A stretch of DNA of 64,000 nt from Acutalibacter muris (GCF_002201475.1 NZ_CP021422.1:992001-1056000), one strand, 5' to 3'; shown: positions 26,524 through 36,009, numbered from the stretch's first letter. Made by a program: numbers and translations. Notes: generated from the sequence alone by a model not told the origin.

Positions 26524-28191
26524 TTACTTACGGGCCTGATACCTGTCATAGGCGGCCTGGGTTATCTCGATGGCCCGGGCCACGCCGTGCTGCTCCAGCT
26601 CAGAGATGAAGGAATCCCAGTTCTCCTCGATATCCAGAGCGCCGCTGATGAACTTGGCGGTGTTCTCCTTGACGCAGGTGCTCATGTCGGCATACAGTGC
26701 CGCGCGCTCGGTGGACTCCTCCTGAGTCAGGGTGACGGTGGGCAGACGCCAGTCGTCCTTGGCGTTGGTGGTCCAGACGGTGTAGCAGGTCTGGTCCTTC
26801 TCGGGCACGCCGCCCAGCTCACGGGTCCAGTCGGACCAGTTGGCAACGCCGGCGGAGGGGCACAGATAGCTGTCCATGGTCTGGGCCAGGGTCCAGCCGT
26901 TCTCATTGTTGGTGATCTTCTCGGTGTAGACGGGCTTGTCGCCCTCGAAGGTGAAGGTGTCGCCCTCAACGCCGTAGTTGGCAAGCAGAGCGCCCTCCTC
27001 GGTGAACAGGTAGTCCAGCCACTTCATGGCCACCTCCCAGTTCTCGCAGTCGGCGGAGATGGCGGTGTTGCCGGAGGTGTAGGAGTCACGAAGGCGGATA
27101 TGCAGCTCGTCGCCCGCGTTCTTCACAGGGGGATTGATGGGGGCCCAGTTCATGTTCTTGTCCTCGGAGGAGCTCTCATAAACTGCGGGCATGGTGTACA
27201 CGGCGGGGATAGCGCCGGTCTTGCCGGTGACAACGGTGGCCATGTCGGCGGTGCGCTCGTCGGTGGACATGAAGTCGGGGTCGATAAGGCCCTCCTGATA
27301 CCACTGGTGCATGATGGTCACGTATTCCTTCCAGGCTTCGTTATAGGGGCCGTAGGTGACCTTGCCTTCGGGAGTCAGCTGCCAGCCGTTGAGCACGCCC
27401 AAACCGGCGGACATCATGCCGAACTCGCCGTCGCTGCCGGAGAAGTTCAGGATGAGGGGAGCGGTAGCGCCCTTCTCGTCCTTGAAGGCCTTTAACACGT
27501 CATGCCACTGGTCGTAGGTCTCGGGGGTCTCCAGCTTTAAATCGTCCAGCCAGTCCTGGCGGATCCACAGGCCCAGCCAGGGACCCTGCTTCTGCTGGCG
27601 CAGCTCATACACCGCGCCCAGGCGGCCGGAGTCGGTGGTGGACAGCAGCTGGTAGTTGATATCGGACATACGGATCTTCTGATAGTTGGGCATATACTCG
27701 TCCACCTTGTCGGTAAGATCCATGAAGTAGCCGTCGTCAATGGCCGCGTCAACGCCCTCGGAGTAGTAGGACGCGCCGTAGCAGATAAGGTCGGGCAGTG
27801 TGCCGGAGGCTATCATCAGGTTGAAGTTGGTCTGATAGTCGGCGGAAGAGACCATCTCGAAGTTGAGATGCACGCCGGTGCGGCGCTCCATCTCCTGATA
27901 GAACTCGTTGTCGTTATAGTCGGTGGTGACTATGGCGGCGTTGGTGCTGGCGGACACGAAATAATCCAGCTCTGTGGGCTCTGTGACGATGGGCAGCTGG
28001 AAATCGCTGGCGGCGGTGTCGCCGCCCTCGGCCTCGGAACTGCTCTCGCCCTCGGTGGAGCCGGTGCTCTCGGAGCTCTCGCTGCTGCTATTGCCGGCCG
28101 TGCTGGAGCCGGATTCCCCGCCGCAGGCGGCCAGGGACAGCACCATCGCAAGGCACAGAAGAACAGCAATAGTCTTTTTTAAGCTTTTCAT
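26524..28191 (-). CDS. Extracellular solute-binding lipoprotein (LplA-type, family 1)
   Basis: 555 residues. Lipoprotein signal with lipobox LSLAACGG (Cys at about 23), a Ser/Glu/Gly-rich linker to about residue 65, then a large family 1 binding domain ending in ...AYDRYQARK. The length and partners (LplB and LplC types) indicate a complex oligosaccharide ligand. Third gene of the transcript after both permeases; an 82-base gap with a small hairpin separates it from lplC. Confidence 0.9.
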   Translation of the reverse strand: MKSLKKTIAVLLCLAMVLSLAACGGESGSSTAGNSSSESSESTGSTEGESSSEAEGGDTAASDFQLPIVTEPTELDYFVSASTNAAIVTTDYNDNEFYQEMERRTGVHLNFEMVSSADYQTNFNLMIASGTLPDLICYGASYYSEGVDAAIDDGYFMDLTDKVDEYMPNYQKIRMSDINYQLLSTTDSGRLGAVYELRQQKQGPWLGLWIRQDWLDDLKLETPETYDQWHDVLKAFKDEKGATAPLILNFSGSDGEFGMMSAGLGVLNGWQLTPEGKVTYGPYNEAWKEYVTIMHQWYQEGLIDPDFMSTDERTADMATVVTGKTGAIPAVYTMPAVYESSSEDKNMNWAPINPPVKNAGDELHIRLRDSYTSGNTAISADCENWEVAMKWLDYLFTEEGALLANYGVEGDTFTFEGDKPVYTEKITNNENGWTLAQTMDSYLCPSAGVANWSDWTRELGGVPEKDQTCYTVWTTNAKDDWRLPTVTLTQEESTERAALYADMSTCVKENTAKFISGALDIEENWDSFISELEQHGVARAIEITQAAYDRYQARK

Positions 28192-28273
28192 TTTGGTTTC
28201 CTCCTAAACAGATTTATGTATGCAAAAGCGCCGTCTCTTATAAAGCTTTGGCGCTGTATGCAGCTTTTGGGCT

Positions 28274-29182
28274 TTACCCCTTGATAGCGCCTATCATAAC
28301 GCCGGACTCAAAGTATTTTTGAACGAAGGGGTAGAAGATGAACATGGGCACGGTGGACACCACGATGGTGCAGTATTTTACCAGCTGCTTATAGAGTATC
28401 GCGTCGGCGGAGTCCCCGGAGCCTAAAACGCTTATATCCACATTGGTGTTGCTGTTGCTGGTGGTGACAAGTATCTCCTTGAGCACCAGCTGCAAGGGGT
28501 ACTTGTCTTTTGAGCGCAGGTATATCATTGCGGAAAACCATGAATTCCAGTTGCCGATTATGTAGTAGAGTATCACCGTGGCCATTGTGGCCTTTATAAG
28601 GGGCAGCATTATCTGGAACAGTATAGTAAATCTTCCCGCGCCGTCCAGCATGGCAGACTCCTCAAGGCTGTCGGGCACGTTTTGCAAAGCCGTGCGCACC
28701 AGTATCAGGTAGAAGGCGCTCATGCAGCCTGGCAGTATCAGGGCCAGGCGGTTGTCAAACAGCCCCAGGTTCTGGGTCACCAGGATGTAAAGGGGCACTA
28801 TGCCGCCGGAAAACAGCATTGTAAAGGATATCAGGAACATGATGGGGCTGGCCCAGAGGAAGTCCTTGCGGGACAGAGCATAGGCCGCCATGACCGTCAG
28901 GAACATTCCAAGGGCGGTGGTGCCGAACACATAGATAAGGGTGTTGAGATAGCCGGTCCATATCCTGCTGTCGGCGAAGACCAGCTTATAGCCGTTTACG
29001 TTAAACTTTTCTATCCTCCAGATAAGGCCCGTCTGGTTCATGACCCAGCCAGCGTCGGAGAAGGACGCGCATATGACGTGCCACACGGGAAGTATGCACA
29101 CGACGATGACCAGCGCGAAGAATACGACATTTATACCGTTGAATATCCTGCTTCCCACTGATCTGTTTCTTACCATTGCCAT
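28274..29182 (-). CDS. Carbohydrate ABC transporter permease, LplC/MalG-type
   Basis: 302 residues, six membrane segments. The cytoplasmic ATPase-contact loop is LEESAMLDGAGRFTILFQIMLPL (EAA motif) near residues 185-210, and the C-terminus ESGVMIGAIKG is typical of LplC proteins. No ATPase gene is present, so it must use a shared MsmK-type ATPase encoded elsewhere (inference). Confidence 0.92.
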   Translation of the reverse strand: MAMVRNRSVGSRIFNGINVVFFALVIVVCILPVWHVICASFSDAGWVMNQTGLIWRIEKFNVNGYKLVFADSRIWTGYLNTLIYVFGTTALGMFLTVMAAYALSRKDFLWASPIMFLISFTMLFSGGIVPLYILVTQNLGLFDNRLALILPGCMSAFYLILVRTALQNVPDSLEESAMLDGAGRFTILFQIMLPLIKATMATVILYYIIGNWNSWFSAMIYLRSKDKYPLQLVLKEILVTTSNSNTNVDISVLGSGDSADAILYKQLVKYCTIVVSTVPMFIFYPFVQKYFESGVMIGAIKG

Positions 29183-29209
29183 TTGGGAGTTCTCCTTTCG
29201 TGATTTTTC

Positions 29210-30169
29210 TTAGAACAGACCGGATTCAGTGTACTTCTTGCTGAAGGTGTTGGCGAATATCAGCAGCACGAAGTTTATGACAGAGTTAAAAAGGGACACA
29301 GCGGTGGAATAGCCGTAGTTGGCCTCCTGCAGGCCCTTGCGGTACACAAAGCTTGAGAGAATGTCCGCCGTTTCGTACACCTGGGGGTTATAGAGCAGTA
29401 TGGTCTTCTCATAGCCCACGGAGAGCATCTGGCCTACCCGCAGTATCAGCATTATCATGATGGTGTCGATAATGCCCGGGATAGTCACCCGCAGTATCCG
29501 CTGGAAGCGGTTGGCCCCGTCTATCTCGGCGGCCTCATAGAGGGTCTGGTCTATGCTTGACAGCGCCGCCACATATATGATGGAGTCAAAGCCTAGATTT
29601 TTCCAGAGGTCCGACACTACATAGATGGTCCGCCAGTTGTCCGGGCTGCCCAAGAGGTTGTCATAATTCCCGGTAACGGCCCCCACTATGGCCGTAATGG
29701 CCCCCTCGGTGGAGCAGAAGTCGATAATGATACCGGCCACCACCACCATGGAGATGAAGTAGGGCATATAGGAGACCGTCTGTATGGTCTTGCGGTAGCG
29801 CTTGCTGCGAAGCTCGTTTAAAAGCAGGGCAAAGAGAATAGTCAAGGGAAACTCTATGCCTATCTGCAAAAGGCTTAGGACGATGGTGTTGCGGATGACC
29901 CGCCAGCTGTAGGCGGAGCCGAAGAAGTCCGCGAAGTTCTTAAGGCCCACAAAGGGGGACCCGAAGAATCCCAGCTTCGGCTTATAGTTCTCGAAAGCCA
30001 TAAGAAGGCCGCCCATTGGGATGTAGTGGAAGATGATATAAAAGGCAATGGCGGGCAGGACCATAATGAACAGCGGCCAGTTCTTTATGAAATCCTTTTT
30101 AATGTTCAGCCACGTGAATTTTCGCGGCCGGCGTGGCGCTGCTTCCAGCGCTGGCGCAGAGTTTCTCAT
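29210..30169 (-). CDS. Carbohydrate ABC transporter permease, LplB/MalF-type
   Basis: 319 residues with a charged N-terminus, six membrane segments and EAA loop LYEAAEIDGANRFQRILRVTIPG near residues 215-240. First gene of the permease-permease-binding protein transcript, 27 bases before lplC. C-terminus KKYTESGLF is characteristic of the LplB group. Confidence 0.92.
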   Translation of the reverse strand: MRNSAPALEAAPRRPRKFTWLNIKKDFIKNWPLFIMVLPAIAFYIIFHYIPMGGLLMAFENYKPKLGFFGSPFVGLKNFADFFGSAYSWRVIRNTIVLSLLQIGIEFPLTILFALLLNELRSKRYRKTIQTVSYMPYFISMVVVAGIIIDFCSTEGAITAIVGAVTGNYDNLLGSPDNWRTIYVVSDLWKNLGFDSIIYVAALSSIDQTLYEAAEIDGANRFQRILRVTIPGIIDTIMIMLILRVGQMLSVGYEKTILLYNPQVYETADILSSFVYRKGLQEANYGYSTAVSLFNSVINFVLLIFANTFSKKYTESGLF

Positions 30170-30490
30170 AACATCGTTCCTTTCCTGCCGCCCTGACTGC
30201 GTAGCGGGAAAAACTTGCAGTAATAATGCCGGGCGGGAATATTTACATATATATTAACAAACTGTTTCAAAGGTGTAAAGCGCCAGAATTTTATATGAGC
30301 GGGGACGCAAAATCTGGTACTAATTTTGCCGGTGTGCCGTTTTTTGTGGAATATAAGCTCTTTTTGCGCAAAAAATGGAACGGCATTTTACTGCCGCTCC
30401 ATAAAACCCGACCTTTAAAAGCTCGCCCTCTTGGCCCCAAGTGAAGAGCTGATATGCATAATCGTGACCGGAAGGTTTCAAAAATGCCGG
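30170..30490 (-). promoter_or_regulatory. Intergenic region: control region of the sugar ABC operon
   Basis: Non-coding 321 bases between the AraC-type regulator and lplB, both on the minus strand. It holds the regulator's terminator (30375-30402) and the upstream region of lplB. A weak candidate promoter is TTGAAA followed after 17 bases by TGTAAA near 30,240-30,270. The regulator's operator is expected here but no clear repeat was found. Confidence 0.4.
30375..30402 (-). terminator. Terminator of the AraC-type regulator gene
   Basis: 11-bp stem with one G-T pair (ATGGAACGGCA/TGCCGCTCCAT), 6-base loop, followed on the minus strand by a T-run (complement of 30370-30374). Confidence 0.75.
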
Positions 30491-32623
30491 CTATTGAGAC
30501 CCGCCCTTGGCATACTGCCCGGGCGTAATGCCTTCATATCGCTTGAAGGCCCGGATAAGCGCCCTCTGGTCCGCATAGCCGGAGCGCTCCGCGGCCTCCC
30601 GGACGCTGGCCCCCTCTGAGAGCAGCGTCTTGGCGTTCTCAAGCCTTACCTTGTGCAGCTCGTCCAGAAGCCCACAGCCGGCGGCGGCCTTATACTGGTG
30701 GCTGAGGGTGGAGAGGTTCATATTGAGATATCCGGCTATCATGCTGGCGTTTAAAGACTGATCTGTAAAATTCTCCCGGATGAACTCCCGGACATTTTTT
30801 GTCAGCTCCTGCTTTACCTGGTCGGGTCCCGGTCCCCAGAACACCGCCCCGAACAGGGACAGAAGCTCCTGCTCCAGCTCCGCCGCTCCCCGGCACTGCC
30901 TAAAGCGGCCCATGGCGGACTTAGCCCTCTCCTCGGGTACATAGGGCAGCAGCAGCTCCACCACGTCGGCATAGCGCCGGCGGATATTCTCCACGGGCAG
31001 GTCCCTGTCCGACAGGTCTTCCTTCAGTATCTTATTGAGGCCCCCGGCGGCGCGCCGCTCCTTTTTGGCGGAGAGGCACTCGGTGAGGGCCCGCTGGTGT
31101 GATAAGAAGTTCTTATAGGACTGTGCGCCTCCGTCCTCAGAGGGGCCTTTGGCGGGCCAGACGCCGCGCCTGCGCTGAAGACCCCAGAAGCTGTCGTGGC
31201 ACAGGGTCCTATAGACTGCCGACCAGGCCACAGGCGCGTCCTCAAGGCGGGTGTGGGTCCCGCTTATGTAGCAGCAAAGGGGAATTGAGAGGGAGCGCTC
31301 GGCGGCAAAATGTACCTCGGCGGCTTCGTCATAGCTCAGCTCCTTCTGCACCAGTACCGCCGCACAGGACCTGAGCTGTAGGCTTACCCCGCCGTTCTTA
31401 TCCAAAAGTATGTTGTCAAGGCCCTCCCTAAGCCGCTGGAGCAGGACCTCGGTTATGTCCGAATCCGCGGCCGGGACAAAGGCCAGCAGCTGGTATGGCT
31501 GGCCCTCCTCCAAAAACTGGGAAAGGGCCGAGGGGCTGTCGGAGAGCCCCTGCAAATACTGGCTGAGCTCCGACTGAACCACCTGAGTGGCAAGGCTCTC
31601 CTTTTCCTGGGCAAAGCTCACAAGGGCGGAGTCCAGCTCTGAGATGGAGCGGTATCCCGGCTTCGGGCCGTCGGTCCCCACATAGGGGAGGAGGCTCTTT
31701 ATGGGCCGGTAGGTGCGCCTGCTCCACAGCACGGCCAGCAGGACGCTGACCACCAGTATGACGGCTATCTCAAGGATTATATCCGTCCAGACTATGCGCA
31801 GCTCCTGATAGTATGCGTCCCGACGGGTGAGAAAGCCATAGCGCACGCCGCTGAGGCCGGACTGGTACTGGGAGTATACATACCGCTGGCCCTCAAGGTC
31901 CATCTCGCCGGAGCTGTCCTCGCTCCGGGCCATGAGCCCGCAGGCCTCGGGAGCCCGCTCGCCGCCGCAGATGAACTTATAGGCCTCGTCGGTGACAAAG
32001 GCCTCGAAGTCCTCGGAGTTCCAGCGGGAGAGGCTCTTGTCCAGCTGTATGACTATCCCCACACAGGACAGAAGCTCCCGGCGGCCGGAGTCGTACTGGC
32101 TGCGAAGCACCATTATCCATCCGCCGCCGCCGTTTTTATACACGGTGGTGATATGCTCTGATGTGCTGCTGCTGTCCAAAAGGGAATAAAAGCTGCTCCA
32201 GGGCAGCTGTAAGTCCCAGGAGAACAGCTCCGCCGACTCCGGGTGGTAGGTGCGCCGGTCGGTCACAAGGAAGCCGCTGTTGGCAAAGTAGCAGAACCCC
32301 CGGAAAAAGGCGGCGTTCTGGCCGATGGCCCGGGAAAGGGACTCGCTGAGGTCGCAAAGGCTGAAGAGCTCCTGAGGGGTTATGGCCTCCTTTTGGGAAA
32401 GGCGTGAGGCCAGGGCGTCCTCGGAGAATATTGACACCAGGTTCGCCGCGTGACCCAGGGTCTGGTCGATCTCCTGGCCCACGGACTGCATGGAGCTCTC
32501 CTGGTCCGCCATTATGGAGGCCTGCACCCGGCTCTCAAGCTGCCCGATGGTGAAAAAGGAGAGCAGCAGCGGCACAAGACAAACGCACAGATACGAGGCC
32601 AAAAACTGCTTATAGACTTTCAT
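30491..32623 (-). CDS. Membrane-bound AraC-family regulator with extracellular sensor domain
   Basis: 710 residues from ATG 32623. Membrane segment near 12-30, an extracellular sensing domain (about 30-255), second membrane segment near 260-285, a cytoplasmic linker, and a C-terminal AraC helix-turn-helix pair (about 610-710: YLNMNLSTLSHQYKAAAG and AAERSGYADQRALIRAFKRYEG). This is the one-component design found next to lplABC systems in Firmicutes; it most likely activates the adjacent sugar operon on binding an extracellular sugar or loaded binding protein. A longer 756-residue reading frame adds an unlikely N-terminus. Confidence 0.88.
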   Translation of the reverse strand: MKVYKQFLASYLCVCLVPLLLSFFTIGQLESRVQASIMADQESSMQSVGQEIDQTLGHAANLVSIFSEDALASRLSQKEAITPQELFSLCDLSESLSRAIGQNAAFFRGFCYFANSGFLVTDRRTYHPESAELFSWDLQLPWSSFYSLLDSSSTSEHITTVYKNGGGGWIMVLRSQYDSGRRELLSCVGIVIQLDKSLSRWNSEDFEAFVTDEAYKFICGGERAPEACGLMARSEDSSGEMDLEGQRYVYSQYQSGLSGVRYGFLTRRDAYYQELRIVWTDIILEIAVILVVSVLLAVLWSRRTYRPIKSLLPYVGTDGPKPGYRSISELDSALVSFAQEKESLATQVVQSELSQYLQGLSDSPSALSQFLEEGQPYQLLAFVPAADSDITEVLLQRLREGLDNILLDKNGGVSLQLRSCAAVLVQKELSYDEAAEVHFAAERSLSIPLCCYISGTHTRLEDAPVAWSAVYRTLCHDSFWGLQRRRGVWPAKGPSEDGGAQSYKNFLSHQRALTECLSAKKERRAAGGLNKILKEDLSDRDLPVENIRRRYADVVELLLPYVPEERAKSAMGRFRQCRGAAELEQELLSLFGAVFWGPGPDQVKQELTKNVREFIRENFTDQSLNASMIAGYLNMNLSTLSHQYKAAAGCGLLDELHKVRLENAKTLLSEGASVREAAERSGYADQRALIRAFKRYEGITPGQYAKGGSQ

Positions 32624-32665
32624 TATCCTTTGGGCCCTCCTTTTTGCAAGTTTTTTAATGTATCT

Positions 32666-32694
32666 ACTATACAGTAAAAACGTCAAAATTGCAA
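32666..32694 (-). promoter_or_regulatory. Promoter of the AraC-type regulator gene
   Basis: Minus strand TTGCAA (32694-32689), 17-base spacer, TATAGT (32671-32666), about 40 bases before the start codon. Confidence 0.6.
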
Positions 32695-32728
32695 GAATTT
32701 TCAACGGGAATATCAGGATTTTCCGGCC

Positions 32729-32758
32729 TTGACACCCTGCGCCCGCATATGGTACAAT
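32729..32758 (+). promoter_or_regulatory. Promoter of the leader-peptide/ABC exporter transcript
   Basis: TTGACA (32729-32734), 18-base spacer, TACAAT (32753-32758). Transcription would begin near 32,765, about 45 bases before the leader peptide start. Confidence 0.75.
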
Positions 32759-32808
32759 CATCGGGAAACCCTCAGGGATTATTATAATTTGGAAAGGAAG
32801 GGTAAGAT

Positions 32809-32865
32809 ATGAAAGTCTGCAAAGCTGGAACCGTACTCATCATCGGGAGGGTTATAAAGCTCTAA
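32809..32865 (+). CDS. Short leader peptide, 18 residues (MKVCKAGTVLIIGRVIKL)
   Basis: A complete tiny reading frame from ATG to TAA, preceded by a purine-rich ribosome site (GGAAAGGAAGGG) about 6-14 bases upstream and by its own promoter. It sits 33 bases before the start of an ABC exporter gene. Codons 12-15 overlap the left arm of a hairpin that competes with sequestration of the exporter's ribosome site. This is the layout of translational attenuators of antibiotic-response genes (compare ermC, and bmrB ahead of bmrCD). The peptide itself matches no leader that I recognise. Confidence 0.65.
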   Translation: MKVCKAGTVLIIGRVIKL

Positions 32866-32892
32866 GTCTTCCTCCCGCAAACTCAGGAGGAA
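32844..32892 (+). promoter_or_regulatory. Candidate translational attenuator with mutually exclusive hairpins
   Basis: Three short segments can pair in two exclusive ways. Segment 1 CGGGAGG (32844-32850, inside the leader) pairs with segment 2 CCTCCCG (32871-32877). Segment 2 also reads TTCCTCC (32869-32875) and pairs perfectly with GGAGGAA (32886-32892), which contains the exporter's ribosome site. A ribosome held at the leader stop codon (32863-32865) would cover segment 2 and free the ribosome site. No T-run follows, so control would act on translation, not termination. Confidence 0.55.
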
Positions 32893-32898
32893 TCTTCA

Positions 32899-34627
32899 TT
32901 GAACAAGAAAAATTTAAAACTGCTGCTCTCCTTTTACAGGCCCTATCGCGGCCTTTTCGCCGCAGACCTTATCTGCTCCCTGGCGGCGGCCGGCATAGCG
33001 CTGGCCGTACCGCTGGGGGTGCGTTACATAGCCGACACGCTGCTGGACGCGGGGGACTTTTCCCTTGTGCTCCGGGCTGGGCTGGCGCTGGCGGCGCTGG
33101 TGGCGGTCCAGGCGCTGTGCACATACTTCTATGACTATCAGGGGCACTATCTGGGCGCAAAGATAGAGCGCGATATGCGCGCCCGGATGTTCTGCCACTG
33201 CCAGCGGCTGCCTTTTTCCTATTATGACAGCCATACGGTGGGGGACCTGATGTCCCGCATAAGCAACGACACCCTGTCTCTGGCGGAGTTTTTTCACCAT
33301 GTGCCCGAGGACCTGCTGATAAATTCCGTCAAGCTGGCAGGGGCGGCGCTGATACTGCTTGCGGTGCACTGGCAGACCGCCTGTATCATATTGGCTTTCC
33401 TGCCGTTTATGACGCTGTTCACCATACATTTTAACAAAAAGATGAACATAGCCATGACAAATGCCCGGGAGAGCATGGGCCACATAAATTCTCAGGCCGA
33501 GGATTCTCTTTCGGGTATCCGGGTGGTACAGTCCTTCGCGGGCGAGAGGATCGAGAAGGAGAAATTTTCAAGGCTGAACCGACGGTTCCTGGAGGACCGC
33601 CGGGCGGGATATCAGAGCGAGAGCCGGCTGTATACCGGCATGGAGGTTTTCGCGGCGGCGATACCAATAGCGGTAGTGGTGTTTGGGGGGGCTTGCTCTC
33701 CTGCGGGGAAGCATGGCGATCTCCGACTTGCTGCTGTTCCTCTTGTATACCGGGTATTTCACCGGGCCGGTACAGAGCCTTGTAAACACCAGCCGTCTGC
33801 TCCAGGAGGGCCGCACCAGCTTCCGGCGCTACCGGGAGCTTATGGACACGCCGCCTGCCGTAAAAGATAAGCCGGAGGCGCAGGCCCCTGCAAGCGTAAG
33901 AGGAGACCTGGAGTTTCGCGGCGTAAGTTTCCGCTACGGCCAGGGGGAGGAGGTCTTCCGGGACCTGAACCTGACCGTCAGGGCCGGGGAATATGTGGCC
34001 CTGGTAGGCGCTTCGGGGGTGGGGAAGACCACTCTCTGCGCACTGCTCCCAAGGTTCTACGAGCCAAGGGAGGGCGCTGTGCTCCTGGACGGCAAAGACG
34101 TGCGGGACATACCTGTTGAAGTCCTGCGCAGGAGTATTGGAGTAGTACAGCAGGACGTGTACCTTTTTACCGGCACCATAGCGGAGAACATAGCCTACGG
34201 CCGTCCCGGCGCCGGGCGGAAGGAGATAATAGAGGCCGCAAAGCTTGCCGGGGCCGACGGGTTCATCCGCGAGCTGCCCGGCGGATATGACGCGGACATT
34301 GGCCCCCACGGGGTAAGGCTGTCCGGCGGCCAGCAGCAGCGCCTGTCCATAGCCAGGGTGTTCCTTAAGGATCCGCCGGTGCTCATACTGGACGAGGCCA
34401 CCAGCGCCCTTGATAACCACAGCGAGAAAGCTATCCAGCAGAGCCTGGAGCGCATAGCCGGACAGAGAACCACGCTGGTCATTGCCCACAGGCTTTCTAC
34501 GGTGCGCAATGCCGGGCGCATAGTGGTGCTGGACGAAAACGGGGTTTGTGAACAGGGGACCCACGAGGAGCTGATGGAGCTGGGCGGCGTGTACGCCGGG
34601 CTCTACAGAGCTTCGGAGGAAATATAG
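32899..34627 (+). pseudogene. ABC exporter half-transporter interrupted by a frameshift in a G7 tract
   Basis: One exporter gene read in two frames. 32899-33690 (TTG start, AGGAGG 8 bases upstream) gives the membrane domain; 33692-34627 gives the end of the membrane domain and the ATPase domain, with Walker A GASGVGKTT, signature [14 protein letters not shown], Walker B LILDEATSALD and H-loop AHRLS all intact. The break is at seven G residues, 33685-33691; with six Gs the two parts join as VVFGGLALLRGSMAIS in one 575-residue protein. Everything else looks functional, so this may be a recent mutation, a phase-variable tract or a sequencing error. Probably a homodimeric drug or peptide exporter. 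Confidence 0.85.
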
Positions 34628-34639
34628 GATATAATTGAA

Positions 34640-34667
34640 GGAGCGGGGGTAACCCCCCGCTCCTTTT
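34640..34667. terminator. Terminator between the ABC exporter and the MATE gene
   Basis: Perfect 10-bp stem GGAGCGGGGG/CCCCCGCTCC, TAAC loop, TTTT after it; between convergent genes. Confidence 0.85.
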
Positions 34668-34680
34668 ATAGTACCGGGAC

Positions 34681-36009
34681 TCAGTAGTGAAACCTCCTCC
34701 GTTTCCCGCCCAAAAATGCCAGCGTCACCACCGCCGCCATGACCTCGGCGGCCACGATGGACAGCCATATGCCGTCTATGCCCCAGATAAGGGGGAATAT
34801 CAGCACCGCCGCCACCTGGAACACCAGGGTCCGCAGGAAGGAGATAAGCGCCGAGGTGAGGCCGTCGTTCAGGGCTGTGAAGAAGGCCGAGCCGAATATG
34901 GCTATGCCGGAGAACAGGAAGGAGAAGGAATATATGCCAAAGGCCCCCACGGTCATGCGGAACAGGTCCGGGTCATAGCCCACGAATACAGCTGATAGAG
35001 GCCGGGCCAGCGCCTCGGCAAGGCCCAGCATGGCGGCGGAGGCGGAAAGTATTATAACTATACTCTTGCGGTACAGGCTTCTTAGTTCCTCCCTGCCGTC
35101 CGCGCCGAAGTGAAAGCTCACTACCGGGGCCACCCCGGTGGAATAGCCGATAAATATCGCCATGAAGATCATGCTGACGTACATCAGCACCCCATAGGCC
35201 GCCACACCGTCCTCCCCGGCGTAATGGAGGAGCTGGGCGTTATAGAGCATACCGACGATGGACATGGAGATATTGCTCATCAGCTCCGAAGAACCGTTGG
35301 TACAGGCCTTTAAAAGAGCTTTCCAGTCAAGGACGGTCCTGCAAAGGCGCAGGCGGCTGGAGTTCCTCCGGCCGAAGTAGAACAGCGGGATTATGCCCCC
35401 CAGCGATTGGCTTATAGCCGTGGCCGAGGCCGCGCCCGCAAGGCCGAAGGGCAGCACGGCGGTAAAAAGCGCGTCCAGCACCATGTTGGCCATCCCCGCT
35501 ATTACCGTCACCATAAGTCCTAGCTGGGGCCGCTCGGCGGTGATGAAAAAGCTCTGGAACTCGTACTGCAGCATTAAAGCGGGCAGCGCCGGCAGTATAA
35601 TGCGGGCATACAGCACGCAGTTTTCCAGCATTTCCCCCTTGGCCCCCAGCCAGACGGCAATGGGGCGGATAAAAATGAAGCCGAAGGCTCCAAGGACAAC
35701 GCCCAAAGCAACGGTCACATACACGAAAAGGGAGAACAACCGTCGTGCCCGTTCGCTGTCCCCCTCGCCCATGGTTCGGGCGATAAGGGCACTGCCGCCG
35801 GCGCCGAACATAAATCCCACAGTGCCCAGTATCATCAGTACGGGCATGATAAAGTTTACGGCGGCAAAGGGGGTCTTGCCCACAAAGTTAGACACGAAAA
35901 AGCCGTCCACCACGCCGTAGATTGAGGTAAACACCATCATTATAACAGAGGGCAGGGTGAAACGGAAGAGCTTTGAATATGTGAAACGGTCGGACAGTTG
36001 GATCTTCAT
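34681..36009 (-). CDS. MATE-family multidrug efflux transporter
   Basis: 442 residues, 12 predicted membrane segments in two six-helix halves; typical features are FTLPSVIMMVFTSIYGVVDGFFVSNFVG at the start and a PxxLMLQYEFQSFF-like helix near 140. MATE proteins export cationic drugs using a sodium or proton gradient. It lies 42 bases downstream of a MarR-type regulator on the same strand, so is likely controlled by it. Confidence 0.92.
   Translation of the reverse strand: MKIQLSDRFTYSKLFRFTLPSVIMMVFTSIYGVVDGFFVSNFVGKTPFAAVNFIMPVLMILGTVGFMFGAGGSALIARTMGEGDSERARRLFSLFVYVTVALGVVLGAFGFIFIRPIAVWLGAKGEMLENCVLYARIILPALPALMLQYEFQSFFITAERPQLGLMVTVIAGMANMVLDALFTAVLPFGLAGAASATAISQSLGGIIPLFYFGRRNSSRLRLCRTVLDWKALLKACTNGSSELMSNISMSIVGMLYNAQLLHYAGEDGVAAYGVLMYVSMIFMAIFIGYSTGVAPVVSFHFGADGREELRSLYRKSIVIILSASAAMLGLAEALARPLSAVFVGYDPDLFRMTVGAFGIYSFSFLFSGIAIFGSAFFTALNDGLTSALISFLRTLVFQVAAVLIFPLIWGIDGIWLSIVAAEVMAAVVTLAFLGGKRRRFHY

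Noticed and set aside
26494..27495. Plus-strand open frame of 333 codons opposite the solute-binding protein
   Set aside because: Antisense shadow; Gly/Val/His-rich without domain or ribosome site.
33681..33700. Programmed ribosomal frameshifting at the G7 tract
   Set aside because: A pure G run is not a classic slippery heptamer, no stimulatory structure was identified, and ABC exporters are not known to use it. Mutation, phase variation or error is more likely.
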